Part shown: piece by piece, positions 34,810 through 47,862 of the stretch
How positions within the stretch are numbered: the stretch's first letter is position 1
Layout of the letters: each line of letters begins with the position of its first letter
Source of the DNA: Sabellastarte sp. h YS-2021
Lineage: Eukaryota > Annelida > Polychaeta > Sabellida > Sabellidae
DNA: 64,000 nt
Direction of reading: 5' to 3'
Assembly: GCA_964017235.1 (NCBI GenBank)
Contig: OZ024933.1
Span: 91,045,432 to 91,109,431, forward strand
The notes under the pieces: generated by a model
The model's database searches: none
Seen by the model: only the letters and a program-made list of their open reading frames with translations
What the model was told of the DNA's origin: nothing
Program-made: the position numbers and the translations under genes

Positions 34810-35034
34810 CTACAAATATGAAAAAAGAATTTAATAGCAACTAAGGAATGTTGTTGCCTTACAAATTAATGTCAACTTTACATACGAGTGACACAGTCCT
34901 TTGAGCCTAAAAGGGTAGAAGTAAAACCAATAATATACACATTTGAAATAATGCAGTGAGCCATTGGTAGTTTGGTTATTTATATATTCAACATTTTGTA
35001 ATATTTCAAGAACCTGTGCAGCATTTTCAGAATA

Positions 35035-36139
35035 CTGTATAAGTAGTTTTTTTCACAGGAACTTAAGTTCGCGAATCTACACAGAAGGCTTGTTTAGCGA
35101 GAATTAATTTTCGCGGGGAAAGATACTATATTGTAGCTCAACAACAACAACAAAAAAAGTAATAAGCTTAAATTAACTGTTAAACATTTACAAGTATCAG
35201 TCACATCTACATACCCACCCCATCCCATGTGTTTATCACAAAAGAAAACATACTGGCTCACACCAATGTACTTTGAATTGCAATTAAATGTGTGTGTGTG
35301 AGGAAAAAAAACTTCCGTTTTTTTTGTTAATCTTTCTCAGCCACATGATTGATGTTAATGTAGTTGCCAATTTTTTTTTATTTTGGCTGTTCAATGCAAA
35401 CAATTGATTTAAAGAGTCTATTACTTTACTATTTGTTTTAAAGGCATGGCTGCTCATATGTTTAAATTCTTACCTAAGCACAGCAAGTATAGTTCTTTAA
35501 TCAACCCATTAATAATGAATATACACCACTCTAAAAATGGATTAAATTGTGGAGGTGTCTTGTAATGGAGACTTAAAAGGCTACGTAAAAGTCTTTTCAG
35601 AGTGTAATACTAATTAGGTATCCAATCAACTTCAAAACAGAGGGCAGTGAAGATCACAGGTCTGGTGTACCCGCTAGTGACAAAGCAGACACAAAGCTTG
35701 GCTGGGACAAAACACGCCTAGTAGGAGGTTATTAGTGGACTCTACTGAAGACAAAGAGGTGTATAGCACATGAGAAAAAAGAGTGACTGTCTACTGGCAT
35801 TTTTGTTTCAGATGTTTTCCCTAAATTTGCCTTCTTGATTTTTTTACTTTACAACTGTTTTATACTTGTGGATAAATGTCGTAATAAATCTTTCACGAAT
35901 AAAACTGTTTTGTGGTTTGTACTTCCTTTGTCAATATGCAACCGATAAAAGGTGCTTTTATAAAATTGCACACTTGTTTGTGTGCATTGTTTCATTCATT
36001 CATATAAATATATCCACAAATCTGCAGGTATGATGAGCTTGAGTATACATAAATATTAGCGAGAATTTAATTTCGCGTTTAATACTTGCTCGCGAATATA
36101 GCCAAAATAAATTCCTCGCGAAAAAAAACACTTATACAG
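35035..36139. mobile_element. TA-flanked 1.1 kb DNA transposon (Tc1/mariner or pogo type, non-autonomous)
   Basis: The 1105-bp insert begins CTGTATAAGTAG and ends ACACTTATACAG, with inverted termini CTGTATAAGT and a following poly-T stretch on each side (TTTTTTTC near the left end, complement of CGCGAAAAAAAACAC at the right). TA is duplicated at 35033-35034 and 36140-36141. The paralogous intron at 31865-31880 has the empty site with a single TA. No transposase ORF is present. Subterminal sequences are rich in TTCGCG/CGCGAA. Confidence 0.9.
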
Positions 36140-37097
36140 TATTTGATGTTCTAACCTAATGAACAAAATAAATGAAGATTGTATTCACTACTGGCTTATC
36201 AGATAATATATTCTTGGCTCTTCATTTTGAAGGGATTAAATTTATGAGTGATGTGTTACTTTATCACGTGGCTCAATATACATCAACAATAAACTAATAT
36301 GATTAGTGAAGCTTAATGATCTTTGTGATATACTTAACCAGTTATGATCTTTGTGACATACTTAACCAGTTATAAATATAATCAGTCAATATGCTGCATG
36401 TATAAAACTAACTTTACACTGTGCTGCTGAAATGGCCAGAGACCTGTAGCATGAAATAAGTTAACATGATCACAATAATATGTGATTTCTACTCTGTGAC
36501 AAAGTTGGAGAAAGTTTGAACCATACCAGTGATTTCTATACATAGAATAGAATTCATGTGGAACCCTTTCTCTTGATATGAGTGAGAAAACTATTTTAGG
36601 ATCGATCTAAATTAATACTCAGTGTCACATTGTTTTGTGTTGTAAAATAATGGGTATGTCCTGGTTACACAACAGGCAGTTATAATGACAGGGAATAGAG
36701 AATGGAAATGTTCTCACTCCAGTGAAACCCCGCTACAGACCTCTAGATAATTTTATTATAGAAAATATTGAGAATTGGTGGGGGCAATAGGCTTGCTTTA
36801 GGAGCATTGGAGCATTAACATTACTGGAGATGCAGAAACACATAAAATAGCTCAGAACTGGGATAAAAGACAGCAGTACAGCTTCACATATGACTGGACA
36901 ACCTACAATTATGACTGATTATGGGAGGTAACCTTGATAATGCCTTTGATAGGCAAAAACTTTGAATATCTTAAAACTTCTGCTTGTGTTGCCACAGGAA
37001 GTGAGTAATTGTGTAGTATGTAAAATTAACTGAAAAGAATCTCAAAGCAAGGCAATACGTTCTGTGTTATGATCAGCACAGTGAAAAGAAAGCTTAC

Positions 37098-37148
37098 ATT
37101 CAGAATCATCTTCAGTCTCTTGGCTTGTTGCTTCTGTGGTAGCAATTT
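37098..37148 (-). CDS. Exon E3 (51-nt acidic linker exon)
   Basis: Phase 1-1, donor GAAT|GTAAGC; the acceptor is ACATTTTATAG. The peptide equals E1 and E2; one silent base (AGT to AGC) differs. It is the most 5' exon of the triplicated region on the minus strand. Confidence 0.68.
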
Positions 37149-37565
37149 CTATAAAATGTAATATTTTGATTGTAACAATTGCATCTTGGAGATATAAATA
37201 AATGTTTTCTCTGCAGTGTTACTGAGAGGGCATTGTAAGAGAAACACCAAAATGATAGCATATCTTTCCCTTTACTTAAGTATCTTACCCAAAGTAATAA
37301 TTGAAAACAATCAATATAATAATCATAATATCTGATAAACAAACTGTATGTAGATAAATGCTGAAATGTCTCAACTTATTCCTAGTTTATGGATTTTGTC
37401 TTGCACAATAATTTACCTTGTTACAATATTTGTATACCAGGTTAATCATGACCAAGAAAATATTCTGAGATTTTAAGACAAGGCTAGCACAAAGATAAAA
37501 TAAAAGACACTGTAGAATTGCTAATGCTGACCTTGGAATATTGAAAATGATAGCTACAATTCAAT

Positions 37566-40179
37566 TGATTTCATTAGATAAGATTGCAGTGTACCAGCCA
37601 ATTATGCATAATATAATTACACAGATGGTGTTTAATTGTGCAGTATAGTACATTTAGCTTGTTTCTAATTTTTCTGTCGCTACTGGTTTTGTACCATTCT
37701 GACTTAATGTTGGTTCTTGTAAGAAGTATTTGTGATGTAGATTTTTATAAAGGAAACACATCTTAAATCAAATATAAAAACTCAAATATGTTTTATAGGC
37801 AAGAGACTGTAATAGTATAGTAGTGGTTAGACATTCAAGGGATGTCAGGAGAGAGACCTGAATTTCAAATTTAGGAATGGATCAGAAAGAAAATGAAAAA
37901 TGCATCCCAGCGATGCTGTGCTAATTATGGATACGATTTGTGCCATTTCCAGCTGATCCAGATCATACTTGGACTCTCCCGACTTTTCATCCTGACTTAT
38001 CCAAATTCACCCAGTTTCAAAACTATGCCAAGTAACAATTATACAACTGAACTTATTGCAACCACAGTGACCAGATTATGACCTAATGAATCAGAAATGA
38101 GACGTAGTGGCCAGGAGGTTCAGGCCTGGTATAAGGAAAGAAGAAACTGCAGAAGAAACTGCAGAAGAAACAGAAAACAAGATTCACCTCATCCCCAGAG
38201 GTCCAGAGGGCATTAGCAAAGAGGTAGTTATAAATTTACTGGGCACACCCTTAGAAGCACTCCAAGGTTGTGGACCTCTAATAAAAACTTCAGGAATAAA
38301 AACGTCAATTTTGTCTAGAAAACCCCTAAATTTTACTATGGAAGTAAGGGAAGTAAAGAAATAACACATATGGTTCAAAAGGTCAGGCACCTTCTGAGGG
38401 ATGATGCATCTACAATAAAGCCATGGATCATGAAGCCTCGCTAGAAATGAAATGATTTGTAACAAAAGAATATTCAGGGGCAAAAATGTGGTTTAAAACG
38501 TATTTGGGATCCTGACCAAATAACTTTAGAGTTTTTCTAACCACAATAAAACAGATTAAACTCAGATACCTTACTGAATGGTATGAGTGTTGAACCAAAA
38601 TACTCCACAGTCAAGTAATTCACTCAAACTAAGACTCATTAAATATAACAAATTGGACTTGAATACTTTAATGCTGAAAATACTGCACTCAAATTGAGAC
38701 TCATTCAAATGTCAAAATGGGGACTTGACCCCTAACAGTTCATTTTTCAAAAATATTTTATATGATGTAGAGCTGGGCTGAGGCTCTTGTGCAAATGTAG
38801 CATGTGTAAGGGGTTCCACATGACTTTTGATGCTTGTCTCCATGCCTTCACAAATGCTTGAAGTTCTTGACATATCATGCATTTCTAAAGGGGTTGGCTG
38901 AAGGAATCTGCAGGATCCCTGGTTTAAAGTTGTACCCTTGAATGTTGAGATCATTGCCTAAAATAGAGTATGGATGTCACAAAAGAGAACCAATCTTCCA
39001 GAAAGGGTGCATTGAGAATCAAACCTTGTTCTGAAATCAGTCACTTTTAGGTTACTACTCTCTGAAAGTTGCTACTACCATCTCATATCTCTGGTGTCTT
39101 GTAGATTAAATCTGCGTAATAGTTCTCTTTACTCTTCTTCCTCTTGCAGTTTTGTATTAGCAATATAAAAAAAGATAAAACATAGAATATTTCAAGTGAC
39201 TGTTACACTTGCCCTAACTAATATATAACAACAGAAAACCCAAAGCCAGAAACAGTGTATATCTTCTACCAGCCACAAGTAAAATATAATGAGTGTGAAA
39301 CAGTAAACCCTTACATACATCTAAACCAAGGCAAAACACAAAACATTGCATAGTTGGCATTTAACACCCCAGCCAATCGGGGAGTCCAGAAATACACCCG
39401 TTCTGGTATGATTGTTCTTCCATTCACTCTGGGTGCCTTTCTGTCAAAATGTTTAGGTCAAGAAAGGGTTCAGCGTTTCATCTTCTCAAAAAAAGGATAG
39501 AGGACACATTTGTCTTTGACATTAATGTTAAGGTCTGGGACATGTTGGAAAGCACCCAGACATGAAGGTATTACATTTTGCAATAAAGACATCCTGACAT
39601 ATCTGGATGTAAAAGGCCATACATTTGAATTAATTCCGTCTGAAAGGATACATGACTTGATTTGAGTTCGGTCAGACCTATCTGATCTGATGTATTACCA
39701 TTAGGAAATGTCTCTGTTGGGAAGTTGGGAGTTGGGAAACAAAATCTTACATTTTTCAAGAAATATTAAACATGTTTCATATTCTTCTTGACTTTGCCAG
39801 ACTTCCTGATTTTGCTTCTCAATCTGTTGGAACTCACAAAAATGGCCCTACCAGTAGTCAGGAACATAATAATGAAACATCACTTGAACCTACATATGTA
39901 TGGCTAAGACAATGACTGTAAAAGTAGATGGGTATTTAATGTGTATCAAAGCACTAAATACTTATAATAAGATATTATAAGAAAATGCCTAGTCTTACTT
40001 TTAAAAGATATATTTGAATAGCCCCAAAAGATACAAATTACTTTATATATCAAAACCAGAAGTTCCAAATCATGAATGCCATCAAAACTAACATGCAAAT
40101 CCATATATAAAAATGCAACTATAAATGGAGCAAATGGGACATGAGGTTGCACATATAAGAGGGTCATGATTCAGATCTA
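37566..40179. other. Unassigned sequence between the cassette and the 2.8 kb array
   Basis: A plus-strand ORF at 38107-38364 contains a triplicated EETA stretch and resembles nothing known. A minus-strand ORF at 38712-38954 (80 codons, Ser/Thr/Pro-rich) has a TGCAG acceptor candidate inside but no clear donor. A degenerate repeat of TTGGGAAGTTGGGA type is at 39717-39740. None is called as a gene. Confidence 0.35.
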
Positions 40180-40450
40180 AACGGTTCTAAAATGGATTTT
40201 AATATAATTTAAATCCAAATAAGATTCAATTGTGATCCATATTTTAAGTGAATGCATACAAGGTGTGTGATCCATATTTGAAGTGAATGCATACAATGTG
40301 TGTAAGCTTGACAAGTCATATGAATGATTTAACATTGGTTTGCAGTCAATCGGTGGTTAGATTATTCAGGGCCTATCATGATAATATGGAATAATTTCAA
40401 CGATAATTTTTATAGGATTTGTAGTATGTTCCCTTTGCATTTCATATTCA

Positions 40451-42088
40451 TTAACCTCTTTAATAAGAAACAAGTTTGAGCAAAATAGGTCTGTGTTCTG
40501 TGCTTTTATTGATTTAGAGAAAGCTTTTCATTAGGTAGATACAGAAGTTTTGCTGTGTACACTAAAACTACAATATTGATATAAGGTATACTCTGCTATA
40601 AAGTCTATGTACACAAAAAGAATACCATGTATTAAAATAAACAACTTTCTCTCGAAATGGTTTGAGGTTAATAATGGGGTTAGGCAAGGTGACACCTTCT
40701 CTCTTTGCCATTTATAATAAATCCACAAAAAATAATAAACATAAAACTAAATTTATTTATTAATAACAGGAAGCTCTCAATTTTGTTCTATGCTGATGAC
40801 ATGGTACTTATGGTGAACACTGAACAGAAAATGCTAACCACAATTTACAACTGGTGCATGAAATGGAGGTAAATGCTCTAAATAACTTGATATTATATGC
40901 AAATAAAATATCTTGGTGTAAATTTGGCTGCATTTAGGAATTCAAGACTGTTTTAAAACTCTTGATCACTCATCAAGTCGGGCATTAAGGGGGTATTATT
41001 TCTAATACAAATATTATTAAGATAATAGCTACAAAATATTTACTCTTTCTGAATGGTACTGTATTGCCAGTACTAGATTATGGCTCTGGTGTATGGGATA
41101 CCGCTTTTGTAAAAACTCCAGATCTGATTCTTAACAAAGTTCCCAGTTATTTTTGATCGTGCACTTATATAGTCCTAATGCTGTATGGGGATACTGGTTG
41201 GCTGTCTGATAAGTATCAAAAATATCTTTCCATGTTAATATTTTGGAATAGATTGATTAGGATGCCTAATGATAGAGTAGCAAAGAAAATTTTTCATTTG
41301 GATTATAAAAATGAAAGGGATAACTGGTGCAGTGATGGAAAAACAATTTTATTTTTATTACATATTTCAGACATTTATCAAAATCAGCATCCACGGGATC
41401 TGACCTTGTCCTTTAAAAAGTTGGAATCTCTCTGTGAATTACAATAGAAACGAACTCTGAAATTAAAACCAAAGTTATGTACATACCAAAAATTTCAGGA
41501 TGATTATACTACAGAGGGATATGTCAATGTTTTCTAACTCAGAGTTGAAACAGGGTCATTTTAATACCATAATTGATCCAGTTACAGGAAATTATAGACA
41601 TTTGAGATCACATGAACATATTTGTTAGTTTTGTCACATGAGAAGTATTGAAGATGAATGTTATTTTTAATAATCTGTCCCTTGTATAAATAATGCAGAG
41701 ATAATATAACAGTATTACATGCTCTGTTGCTAATTTTAATGAAATAAATAATAATGATGAATTTCAATATATCGATAAAAATTGCCAGAAGGGTTTGGCA
41801 TTACAAAATAGTTTAGAAAGAGAGAAAAGTATCTTGTTTACTAATGTTACTTGAATGTTATTGAAATGTTTGTAGATGTAAAAGAAAGGTGTCTCATTTA
41901 CTGATGTTATTTGAGTGTTATTGAAATGTTTGTAGATGTAAAAGAAAATCTTCACACCCTTCAAACCTTCTGTCGAACAGTGACTTATAAGCCCATGAAG
42001 GGCTGGGTACATTTCAATTGTTGCAATATGGACTATAATATGTGAATATGTAGAAGTCACTACAATAAATAAACTATCTGTCTATATT
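40451..42088 (+). pseudogene. LINE relic, array unit 0 (most diverged)
   Basis: Non-LTR RT landmarks in order: LTSLIRNKFEQNRSVFCAFI, a damaged AFD box, FYADDMVL near 40785, VLPVLDYGSGVWD near 41070, and GDTGWLSDKYQKYLSMLIFW in an 89-codon frame (41178-41447). The 3' end is ACAATAAATAAACTATCTGTCTA. Frameshifts and stops abolish coding. Confidence 0.8.
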
Positions 42089-42185
42089 ATTTTCACATCG
42101 TCAGAGACAGGAGAATTGCATAAATTTGAAATATACATCATACAATGTATCCTCTTTCAAAGCCACAAAGTAGTATTTCAGTTAC

Positions 42186-42284
42186 CTGCATCATCACCAT
42201 CATCATCATGGGAAACAGAATCAGTCATATCCTCATCAGTATCATCAGATTGAGAATCAGACTTCAACTTAGACCCATCAGAAC
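42186..42284 (-). CDS. Putative acidic Ser/Asp exon, copy 1
   Basis: 99-nt minus-strand segment ending at a perfect donor (GCAG|GTAACT) and starting after a weaker acceptor (AAATACTACAG). Phase 1-1. It encodes 32 residues rich in Ser and Asp (SDSQSDDTDEDMTDSVSHDD core). In this unit the frame is also open upstream, to a TTAG near 42380, so a longer exon is possible. No known domain; could be an acidic linker or a chance product of a TCTGAT-rich sequence. Confidence 0.4.
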
Positions 42285-43202
42285 CTGTAGTATTTGTCAG
42301 AGTCATCATCAGAATTACATAGGAAAAGGATTCAAACTCAGAATCGTCATTATCATCAGAATGAGAATCAGACTTTGACTAAGACTTGTCAAATATGTTA
42401 TAGTTATGCATTTATGTAGGTTAAGATTTAGTCAACACAAACATTGTTATTTTATGGAATATCAATAAGCAAATTTATTTCTATTTTTGAATCAGAATAG
42501 TTATTCATTTATGTCGATTCAGAGGTGGTCAGTAGAATCATTCACATTTTTATGAAACATAAATAGGCAAATTGATTTAAATTTGTGAATCAGAACAAGT
42601 ACAATTATGCATTTACATAGTTCCAGAGTTTGTCAACATTCTATTATATTCTGTACTTTTAATCTCTGTCAGGGCAGACTCTAAGTCATGACACCAGAAA
42701 AAACACAGTAATTATCATTCCATATAGACATAGCCTGGTCGATGCCATGGAGATACCGGATAGTTTACATGGTAATATGGGAAAGCCTTTTTGAAGAGAC
42801 ATGATTTAGCTTGTTCCTGAAATAGGCAAGATTTGGAGCAAAATGAATTTCATGAGGTAAATCATTCTAAAAAGGTTCTAAAAGGACTCATTTTTATACA
42901 ATTTAAATCCAAATAAGATTTAGTTGTGATCCAGATCTGAAGTGAATGCATACAATCTATTTTGCATACAATTTGGTCTAATAACCAAGGCTTTAAACCC
43001 ACTTCTTGATTTTTATTAATGGATGCTGAGAAATGTTCTAAGTAATAATATAAAGAAATTTAAACGGATTGTTTGCTCCAATCCAATAGAATGTGTGTAG
43101 CTTGACAAGTCATTTGAATTCTTTAACATTGGTTTGCTCCCAATCAATGGTTAGATTGGAATGGTTAGATATGTAGTATGTTCCCTTTGCATTTCATATT
43201 CA

Positions 43203-44848
43203 TTAACCTCTTTAATAAGAAACAAGTTTGAGTAAAATAGGTCTGTGTTCTGTGCTTTTTTGATTTAGAGAAAGCTTTTGATTGGGCAGACAGAGAACTT
43301 TTGCTGTGTATACTAAAAACTACAATATTGATGTAAGGTATACTCTGCTATAAAGGCTAGGTACACAAAAACAATATCAGGTATTAAAATAAACAACTTT
43401 CTCTCGAAATGGTTTGAGGTTAATAATGGGGTTAGGCAAGGTGACACCTTCTCTCTTTGCCATTTATATTAATAACCCCACCAAAGAAATAATAAACTTA
43501 AAACTAAATTAATGTTATTAAGAGGCTCTCAATTTTATTGTATGCTGATGACATGATACTTAAGGCAAACAGTGAAACAGGTTTACTGAAAATGCTAACC
43601 ACAATTTACGACTGGTGCATGAAAAAGAGGTTAAATGCTCTAAATAATTTGCTATTACATGCAAATAAAAATATCTTGGTGTAAAATTGGCTGAACATTT
43701 AGCATTTCAAGCCTGTCTTAAAACTCAGAATCACTGATCAGGTCGGGCATTCAGGGGTATTATTTCTAAATACAAATACTATAGATAATAAGAGCTGCAA
43801 ACATTTCCTCTTTCTGAATGGTATTGTATTGCCAGTACTAGATTATGGCTCTGGTGTATGGGATGCTGCTTGTGTAAAAACTCCAGATCTTATTCCTAAG
43901 AAAGTTCCCAGTTATTTTGGGTGTGCACTGATATAGTCCTAATGTTTTATGGAGATACTGGTTGGCTGTCTGATAAGTATCAAAAATATCTTTCCATGTT
44001 AATATTTTGGAATAGATTGATTGGGATGCAAAATGATAGAGTAGCAAAGAAATTGTCAATTGGGATTATGAAAATGAAAGGGATAACTGGTGCAGTGATG
44101 GAAAAACAATTTTATTTTTATTACATATTTCAGACATTTATCAAAACCAGCATCCATGTGATCTGACCTTGTCCTTAAACAAGTTGGAATCTCTCTGTAA
44201 ATTACAATAGAAACAAACTCTGGAATTAAAACCAAAGTTATGTACATACCAAAAATTTCAGGACGATTATGCTACTGAGGAATATGTCAACATTTTCTAA
44301 CTCGGTATCAGTGCTCACCCTTGGCACTGTTTAGAGCACAAATTCCATACTCAGAGTTGAAACTGGTCATTTTAATACCATAATTGATCCAATTACAGGA
44401 AATTATAGACATTTGAGATCACATGAATGTATTTGTCAGTTTTGTAACATGAGAATTATTGCAGATGAATGTTATTTTTAATGGTCTGTCCCTTGTATAA
44501 ATGATGCAGAGATAATTTAACAGTATTACATGCTCTGTTGCTAATCTTAATGAAATAAGTAATAAGGATGAATTTTAATATATCAATAAAATTTGCCAGA
44601 AGGGTTTGGCAAAGTTTTAACAAAAAATAGTTCAGAAAGACAGAAAAGTATCTTGTTTACTAATGTTACTTGAATGTTTTTGAAATGTTTGTAGATGTAA
44701 AAGAAAATCTTCACACCCTTCAAACCTTCTGTCGAACAGTGACTTATAAGAGCATGTAGGGCTGGGTACATTTAAATTGTTGCAATATGGACTATAATAT
44801 GTATATATGTACAAGTCACTACAATAAATAAACTATCTATCTATATTA
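43203..44848 (+). pseudogene. LINE relic, array unit 1
   Basis: Same order of fragments: RNKFEQ, EKAFDWADRELLLCIL, GVRQGDTFSLCHLY, LYADDMILKANSETG, VLPVLDYGSGVWDAACVKTP and GDTGWLSDKYQKYLSMLIFW, with frame changes between them. It has only one copy of the 60-bp subrepeat. Confidence 0.82.
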
Positions 44849-44944
44849 TTTTCACATTGTCAGAGACAGGAGAATTGCATAAATTTGAAATATACATCAT
44901 ACAATGTATCCTCTTTCAAAGCCACAAAATAGCATTTCAGTTAC

Positions 44945-45043
44945 CTGCATCATCACCATCATCATCATGGGAAACAGAATCAGTCATATCCTCATCAGTA
45001 TCATCAGATTGAGAATCAGACATCCACTTAGACCCATCAGAAC
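44945..45043 (-). CDS. Putative acidic Ser/Asp exon, copy 2
   Basis: Same borders, length and phase as copy 1; open. Two residues differ (Leu-Lys to Trp-Met at codons 6-7), a change shared only with copy 3. The upstream TTAG acceptor of copy 1 is deleted here, so only the 99-nt form is possible. Confidence 0.4.
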
Positions 45044-45955
45044 CTGTAGTATTTGTCAGAGTCATCATCAGAATCACCATAGGAAAAGGAATCAAACTCA
45101 GCATCGTCATTATCATCAGAATGAGAATATGTCAAATATGTTATAGTTATGCATTTATATAGGTTCAGATTTAGTCAACACAATCATTATTATTTTATGG
45201 AATATCAATAAGCAAATTTATTTCTATTTTTGAATCAGAATCAGAATAGTTATGCATTTATGTCGATTCAGAGGTGGTCAGCATAATCATTCACATTTTT
45301 ATGAAACATAAATAGGCAAATTGATTTAAATTTGTGAATCAGAATAAGGACAATTATGCATTTACATAGTTCCAGAGTTTGTCAACATTCTATTATATTC
45401 TGTACTTTTAATCTCTGTCAGGGCAGACTCTAAGTCATGACACCAGAACAAACACAATAATTATCATTCCATATAGACATAGCCTGGTCAATGCCATGGG
45501 GATACCGGATAGTTTACATGGTAATGTGGGAAAGCCTTTTTGAAGAGACATGATTTAGCTTGTTCCTGAAATAGGCAAGATTTGGAGCAAAATGAACTTC
45601 ATGAGGTAAATCATTCTAAAAAGGTTCTAAAAAGGACTCATTTTTATACAATTTAAATCAAATAAGATTCAGTTGTGATCCAGATCTAAAGTGAATGCAT
45701 ACAATCTATTTTGCATACAATTTGGTCTAATAACCAAGGCTTTGAACCCATTTCTGGATTTTTATTAATGGATGCTGAGTAATGTTCTAAGTAATAATAT
45801 AAAAAAATTTATTTAAACAGATTGTTTGCTCCAATCCAATAGAATGTGTGTAACTTGACAAGTCATTTGAATTCTTTAACATTGGTTTGCTGCCAATCAA
45901 TGGTTAGATTGGAATGGTTAGATATGTAGTATGTTCCCTTTGCATTTCATATTCA

Positions 45956-47667
45956 TTAACCTCTTTAATAAGAAACAAGTTTGAGCAAAATAGGTCTGTG
46001 TTCTGTGCTTTTATTGATTTAGAGAAAGCTTTTGATTGGGTAGACAGAGAACTTTTGCTGTGTATACTAAAAACTACAATAATGATGTAAAGTATACTCT
46101 GCTATAAAGGCTAGGTACACAAAAACAGTATCATGTATTAAAATAAACAACTTTCTCTCGAAATGGTTTGAGGTTAATAATGGTGTTAAGCAAGGTGACA
46201 CCTTCTCTCTTTGCCATTTATATTAATAACCCCACCAAAGAAATAATAAACTTAAAACTAAATTAATATTAACAACAAGAGGCTCTCAATTTTATTGTAT
46301 GCAGATGACATGGTACTTAAGGCAAACACTGAAACAGGTTTACCGAAAATGCTAACCACAATTTACGACCGTTGCATGAAAAAGAGGTTAAATGCTCTAA
46401 ATAATTTGCTATTACATGCAAATAAAAATATCTTGGTGTAAATTTGGCTGAGCATTTAGCATTTCAAGCCTGTTTTAAAACTCAGAATCACTGATCAGGT
46501 CGGACATTCAAAGGTATTATTTCTAAATACAAATATTAAAGATAATAATAGCTGCGAAGATTTCATCTTTCTGAATAGTATTGTATTGCCCTTACTAGAT
46601 TATGGCTCTGGTGTATGGGATGCCGCTTGTGTAAAAACTCCAGATCTTATTCTCAACAAAGTTCCAAGTTACTTTGGGTGTGCACTGATATAGTCCTAAT
46701 GTTTTATGGGGATACTGGTTGGCTGTCTGATAAGTATCAAAAATATCTTTCCATGTTAATATTTTGGAATAGATTGATTAGGATGCCTAATGATAGAGTA
46801 GCAAAGAAATTTTCAATTGGGATTATAAAAATGAAAGGGATAACTGGTGCAGTTATGGAAAAACAATTTTATTCTCATTACATATTTCAGACATTTATCA
46901 AAACCAGCATCCATCTGATCTGACCTTGTCGTTAAACAAGTTGGAATCTCTCTGTAAATTACAATAGAAACAAACTCTGGCATTAAAGCCAAAGTTATGT
47001 ACATACCAAAAATTTTAGGACGATTATGCTACTGAGGAATATGTTAACATTTTCTAACTCGGTATCAGTGCTCACTCTTGGCACCATTTAGAGCACAAAT
47101 TCCATACTCAGAGTTGAAACTGATCATTTTAATACCATAATTGATCCAATTACAGGAAATTATAGACATTTGAGATCACATGAACGTATTTGTCAGTTTT
47201 GTAACATGAGAAGTATTGCAGATGAATGTTATTTTTAATGGTCTGTCCCTTGTATAAATAATGCAGAGATAATTTAACAGTATTACATGTTCTGTTGCTA
47301 ATCTTAATGAAATAAGTAATAATGATGAATTTCAATATATCAATAAAAATTGCCAGAAGGGTTTGGCAAAGTTTTAACAAAAAAAATAGTTCAGAAAGAC
47401 AGAAGAGTATCTTATTTACTAATGTTACTTGAATGATATTGAAATGTTTGTAGATGTAAAAGAAAGGTGTCTCATTTACTGATGTTATTTGAGTGTTATT
47501 GAAATGTTTGTAGATGTAAAAGAAAATCTTCACACCCTTCAAACCTTCTGTCGAACAGTGACTTATAAGAGCATGTAGGGCTGGGTACATTTAAATTGTT
47601 GCAATATGGACTATAATATGTATATATGTACAAGTCACTACAATAAATAAACTATCTATCTATATTA
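45956..47667 (+). pseudogene. LINE relic, array unit 2
   Basis: Same fragments as unit 1 with AFDWVDRELLLCILK, a GVKQGDTFSL box, and two 60-bp subrepeats. The YADD box reads YADDMVL. Confidence 0.82.
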
Positions 47668-47763
47668 TTTTCACATTGTCAGAGACAGGAGAATTGCATA
47701 AATTTGAAATATACATCATACAATGTATCCTCTTTCAAAGCCACAAAATAGCATTTCAGTTAC

Positions 47764-47862
47764 CTGCATCATCACCATCATCATCATGGGAAACAGAATC
47801 AGTCATATCCTCATCAGTATCATCAGATTGAGAATCAGACATCCACTTAGACCCATCAGAAC
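47764..47862 (-). CDS. Putative acidic Ser/Asp exon, copy 3
   Basis: Identical to copy 2 in the 99 nt. Donor GCAG|GTAACT intact. Confidence 0.4.

Larger units (their letters stand above)
33219..37565 (-). repeat. Cassette unit 3 (exons E3-A3-B3-M3)
   Basis: Third copy, very similar to unit 2 around B and M and to unit 1 in retaining the 160-bp intron segment (36778-36930). It carries the shared SINE at 33922 and a private TA-flanked transposon at 35035. Similarity to the other units stops at about 37565, just before the place where a further M exon would be, so this is the right edge of the duplication. Confidence 0.85.

Noticed and set aside
38712..38954. Minus-strand Ser/Thr/Pro-rich ORF as a further exon of the cysteine-rich gene
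   Set aside because: No clear acceptor-donor pair in a compatible phase and no paralogue in the window.
41178..41447. ORF with GDTGWLSDKYQKYLSM as a gene
   Set aside because: It is the 3' half of a LINE protein, broken in every unit; not an independent gene.
42145..42378. Plus-strand ORFs beginning MYPLSKPQ in each array unit
   Set aside because: They read the complement of the Asp/Ser-rich segment and are shadows of TCATCA-type repeats; the minus strand has the splice donor and composition bias instead.
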